Assembly (NCBI GenBank): GCA_964057225.1
Contig: OZ059898.1
Coordinates: forward strand, 12,115,767-12,179,766
DNA from: Auanema rhodensis
Taxonomy: Eukaryota > Nematoda > Chromadorea > Rhabditida > Rhabditidae
DNA: 64,000 nucleotides
Direction of reading: 5' to 3'
The position numbers were made by a program, and so were the translations under genes. The number at the start of each line of letters is the position of its first letter. The first letter of the stretch is position 1. Below the pieces are notes generated by a model. It saw nothing but the letters and a program-made list of their open reading frames with translations. It made no database searches and had not been told where the DNA came from. Shown piece by piece: positions 62,025 through 64,000 of the stretch.

Positions 62025-63301
62025 TTAAGATGTATCTATACTTTTCTCAAATTTGTTTCCTCGTAATAGTCGATGAGATACGATGCTTCTCTCACTCATT
62101 GATGGCCTATCTGAAAAACAAGGAAAGAAGGGAAATGATTAAATGAATGTTAGTGAACTTACTTAATGATATCTTTTGTGTCAAATCCACAGTTGTGTAG
62201 TCGTTATCTGAAAGATATTCAGAATCAGAGGCTCAAATCTTTTGTCTTTCAACAGACATAAGCTAATATTTTGGTTGTTGATTTTTTTTGTGTTTGTTTG
62301 TTTGTTTGTTTACATTTAATATTGAAAAAAAGAAATTTTTATTCATACCACTATCGTCAGAAAAGAGTTGAGATGTTTTTCTCTCCTTATCTAATGGATT
62401 GCTGAATGGATCATGCTTCATATCTCTGAATATAGTTTGAAATTATAATAAATATTTTATTTATATAATATTTTACTCAATTAATTCGTCTGTTGATGAA
62501 TCATTATATTCGGAAATGAATACGGGATCGCCTGAAAATATTTAGCTATTTTTATTCAAATATTATAATTGCTAAATATAATATTATAGTTAATATAAAT
62601 TTATTTTTAATAAAAATTTGTATATTTATATAATTTTGTTGATATGAATTATAAAATATAATTTTTATCATTACCGACGACATAATGCTCTTCATCTGAA
62701 TCAAGTAATTCATGACGTAAATTCTCATTATCCCATATAGGCATGTTATATTGCAATGTTGTTGTGTCTTCTGATGGATGGTTTATACGATCTGAAAAGC
62801 ATCCGTGTGGGAAAAGAGGAAAGAACTTCAGCTTCATCATCATCATCATCGTTGTCGTCGTATGTTGTTATGCATTGTACGTACTACGTATGTATAATGA
62901 TTATGCTGCTAATGAGGATACAAACCTGCATCACCTAATCGTTCTTTAAACTCTATTGGTGGTGGTAGTGGAGGCTCTTCATAGCTATCCGAAATCTAAA
63001 GATCACATCGAAAATTTGATTTAAAAATAAAATTCTAAAAGACTAGAATGTGTGCAAGAGATATTCTATAAAAAGAAGAAGATAGCTTGGCCTTACTTTA
63101 CGAGCTGCTTCTTTCATTATCTCTTCGAAAATTATATCAGCATCTCGTTGTTGCTGATGTGAGCTAGCTCCTGTAAGATTTGGACGAGATGATTGTTTCA
63201 ATGTATATGAGTCTGAAGCATTATCACCTTTCTCATCTCGTTTCCATTGTGAATCCACCTTTTCTTTGTTGTTCTCTTTACGTCGAACTGAAGAATATAC
63301 C
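62025..63301 (-). CDS. acidic, Ser-rich protein of unknown function (3' part)
   Basis: Seven exons join in frame with GT-AG introns, about 250 residues, 5' end not found. The first exon seen enters through an acceptor (AAATCATAG) and encodes VYSSVRRKENNKEKVDS...FEEIMKEAARK. Later exons encode YEEPPLPPPIEFKERL, a proline-rich SH3/WW-type ligand, then an acidic stretch DSDEEHYVV, DPVFISEYNDSSTDELIE, SDDSDNDYTTVD, and the C terminus RSIVSHRLLRGNKFEKSIDTS. No transmembrane helix or enzyme motif. Probably an intrinsically disordered cytoplasmic protein, or the tail of a larger one whose start lies beyond 63.3 kb or outside the window. Confidence 0.6.
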
Positions 63302-64000
63302 TATGATTTGAAAAAGAAAAAAAACAAAAGAATTGTAAAAGACAGATGTCTTAATCTCTAATCTGATAATACTCTTTCATGTATATATTCTAATAATTAT
63401 TATATATTTTAATCCTTTTTTTTTCAAATCTACAAGATAAGCTTTAAAAACCAAATCAAGTTCTTTTTCAAATTCAATAAAATTTTGGATTACAAGCTCA
63501 GACAACGATTAGGTCAAAATTCAAAATGAAACTTCATTTCAGTTGTAGATTATTTAAGATTTTCTTTTACCAAAATTTCGGGAATGAAAAATAATTAATA
63601 GAACAAACCTCTGAGATACTTTAAGTGAAATAACCCACAATTCCTATCACAGGGCCATCTAGGGCAGTAGATAGAGACACCGTTGAAACGACGATACATA
63701 TGGATTTATTTAATAAAAGTCTTAATTTTGAAGTAAAATTAAAAAATTAGTAAAGTTGAAACAGAATGAAACTATAGAATATTCTCAAATAAGATAAAGG
63801 TGAAAGGATTGTGGAGACATTTACATTACGAGATCTGAGTTGTATCTCATATAATAAAAGTTGAAGGGAGAATCAGATAAATACAATATAGTGGACGATA
63901 CTTTGGGAAAAAACAATAAACTAATAAGTGAATCAACTTCAACCGAACTAAAAGTATGAGAAGAAAAGAAACCTCAGGACATCTATAAGATTAGTTCAAG
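63302..64000. other. upstream intron or 5' flank of the acidic-protein gene
   Basis: No exon could be joined to the downstream frame. A Cys-containing open stretch on the minus strand near 63600-63710 starts with ATG but leaves the wrong phase at its only donor. Confidence 0.4.

Noticed and set aside
62743-62949. Plus-strand frames opposite the acidic-protein gene
   Set aside because: Shadows of a minus-strand exon that joins in frame with its neighbours.

Overview
This window is nuclear DNA from a nematode. The evidence is three families of nematode seven-transmembrane chemoreceptors (Srsx, Srx and an Sra/Srab-like group), a nematode-only SXP/RAL-2 protein, sigma-class GSTs of nematode type, many 42-60 bp GT-AG introns, TTTCAG trans-splice-like acceptors just upstream of start codons, and very AT-rich intergenic DNA full of microsatellites. 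I cannot name the species. Genes were assembled exon by exon from splice signals and reading frame, so their exon edges are predictions.

Left third (1-20 kb). A 3' terminal exon of a membrane protein (528-688) is followed by a single tRNA-Gly(UCC). Three minus-strand Sra/Srab-like receptor genes (1599-3394, 6573-8146, 9536-11062) surround a tandem array of 13 full tRNA-Gly(UCC) genes (4.1-6.3 kb, 177-179 bp unit) whose two edges are decayed copies. From 13.0 to 19.8 kb lie two large palindromes. Each arm carries an intact three-exon gene for an 86-residue secreted peptide with ten cysteines in its mature part. The four copies form two divergent (head-to-head) pairs and differ almost only at synonymous sites. 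Between them are a small membrane-protein ORF, an Srx receptor gene and a four-exon small membrane-protein gene.

Middle (20-47 kb). About 6.6 kb without a convincing gene precedes a large plus-strand gene (26.8-34.7 kb) for a type I membrane protein with one thrombospondin type 1 repeat, a cysteine/CUB-like segment, a transmembrane helix and a cytoplasmic tail. It has a 4-kb intron and a 21-nt in-frame microexon. Then come a 227-bp inverted repeat and a tandem trio of Srsx receptor genes (37.4-47.1 kb) with patchy identity that extends through introns. The third gene holds a 536-bp element with ~68-bp terminal inverted repeats, an 8-bp target duplication and remnants of a Merlin-type transposase. 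The paralogue preserves the empty site.

Right third (48-64 kb). A compact ADAM-type metalloprotease (short pro-region, truncated disintegrin domain, transmembrane helix, proline-rich tail), a type-B carboxylesterase, a minus-strand SXP/RAL-2 gene, two tandem sigma-class GST genes (one with a GC-AG intron and a possible secretory N-terminal extension), and the 3' part of a minus-strand gene for an acidic, serine-rich protein of unknown function.

The genes do not form one pathway. Environment-facing functions dominate: chemosensation, detoxification and secreted proteins. The least explained item is the palindromic set of cysteine-rich secreted peptides.
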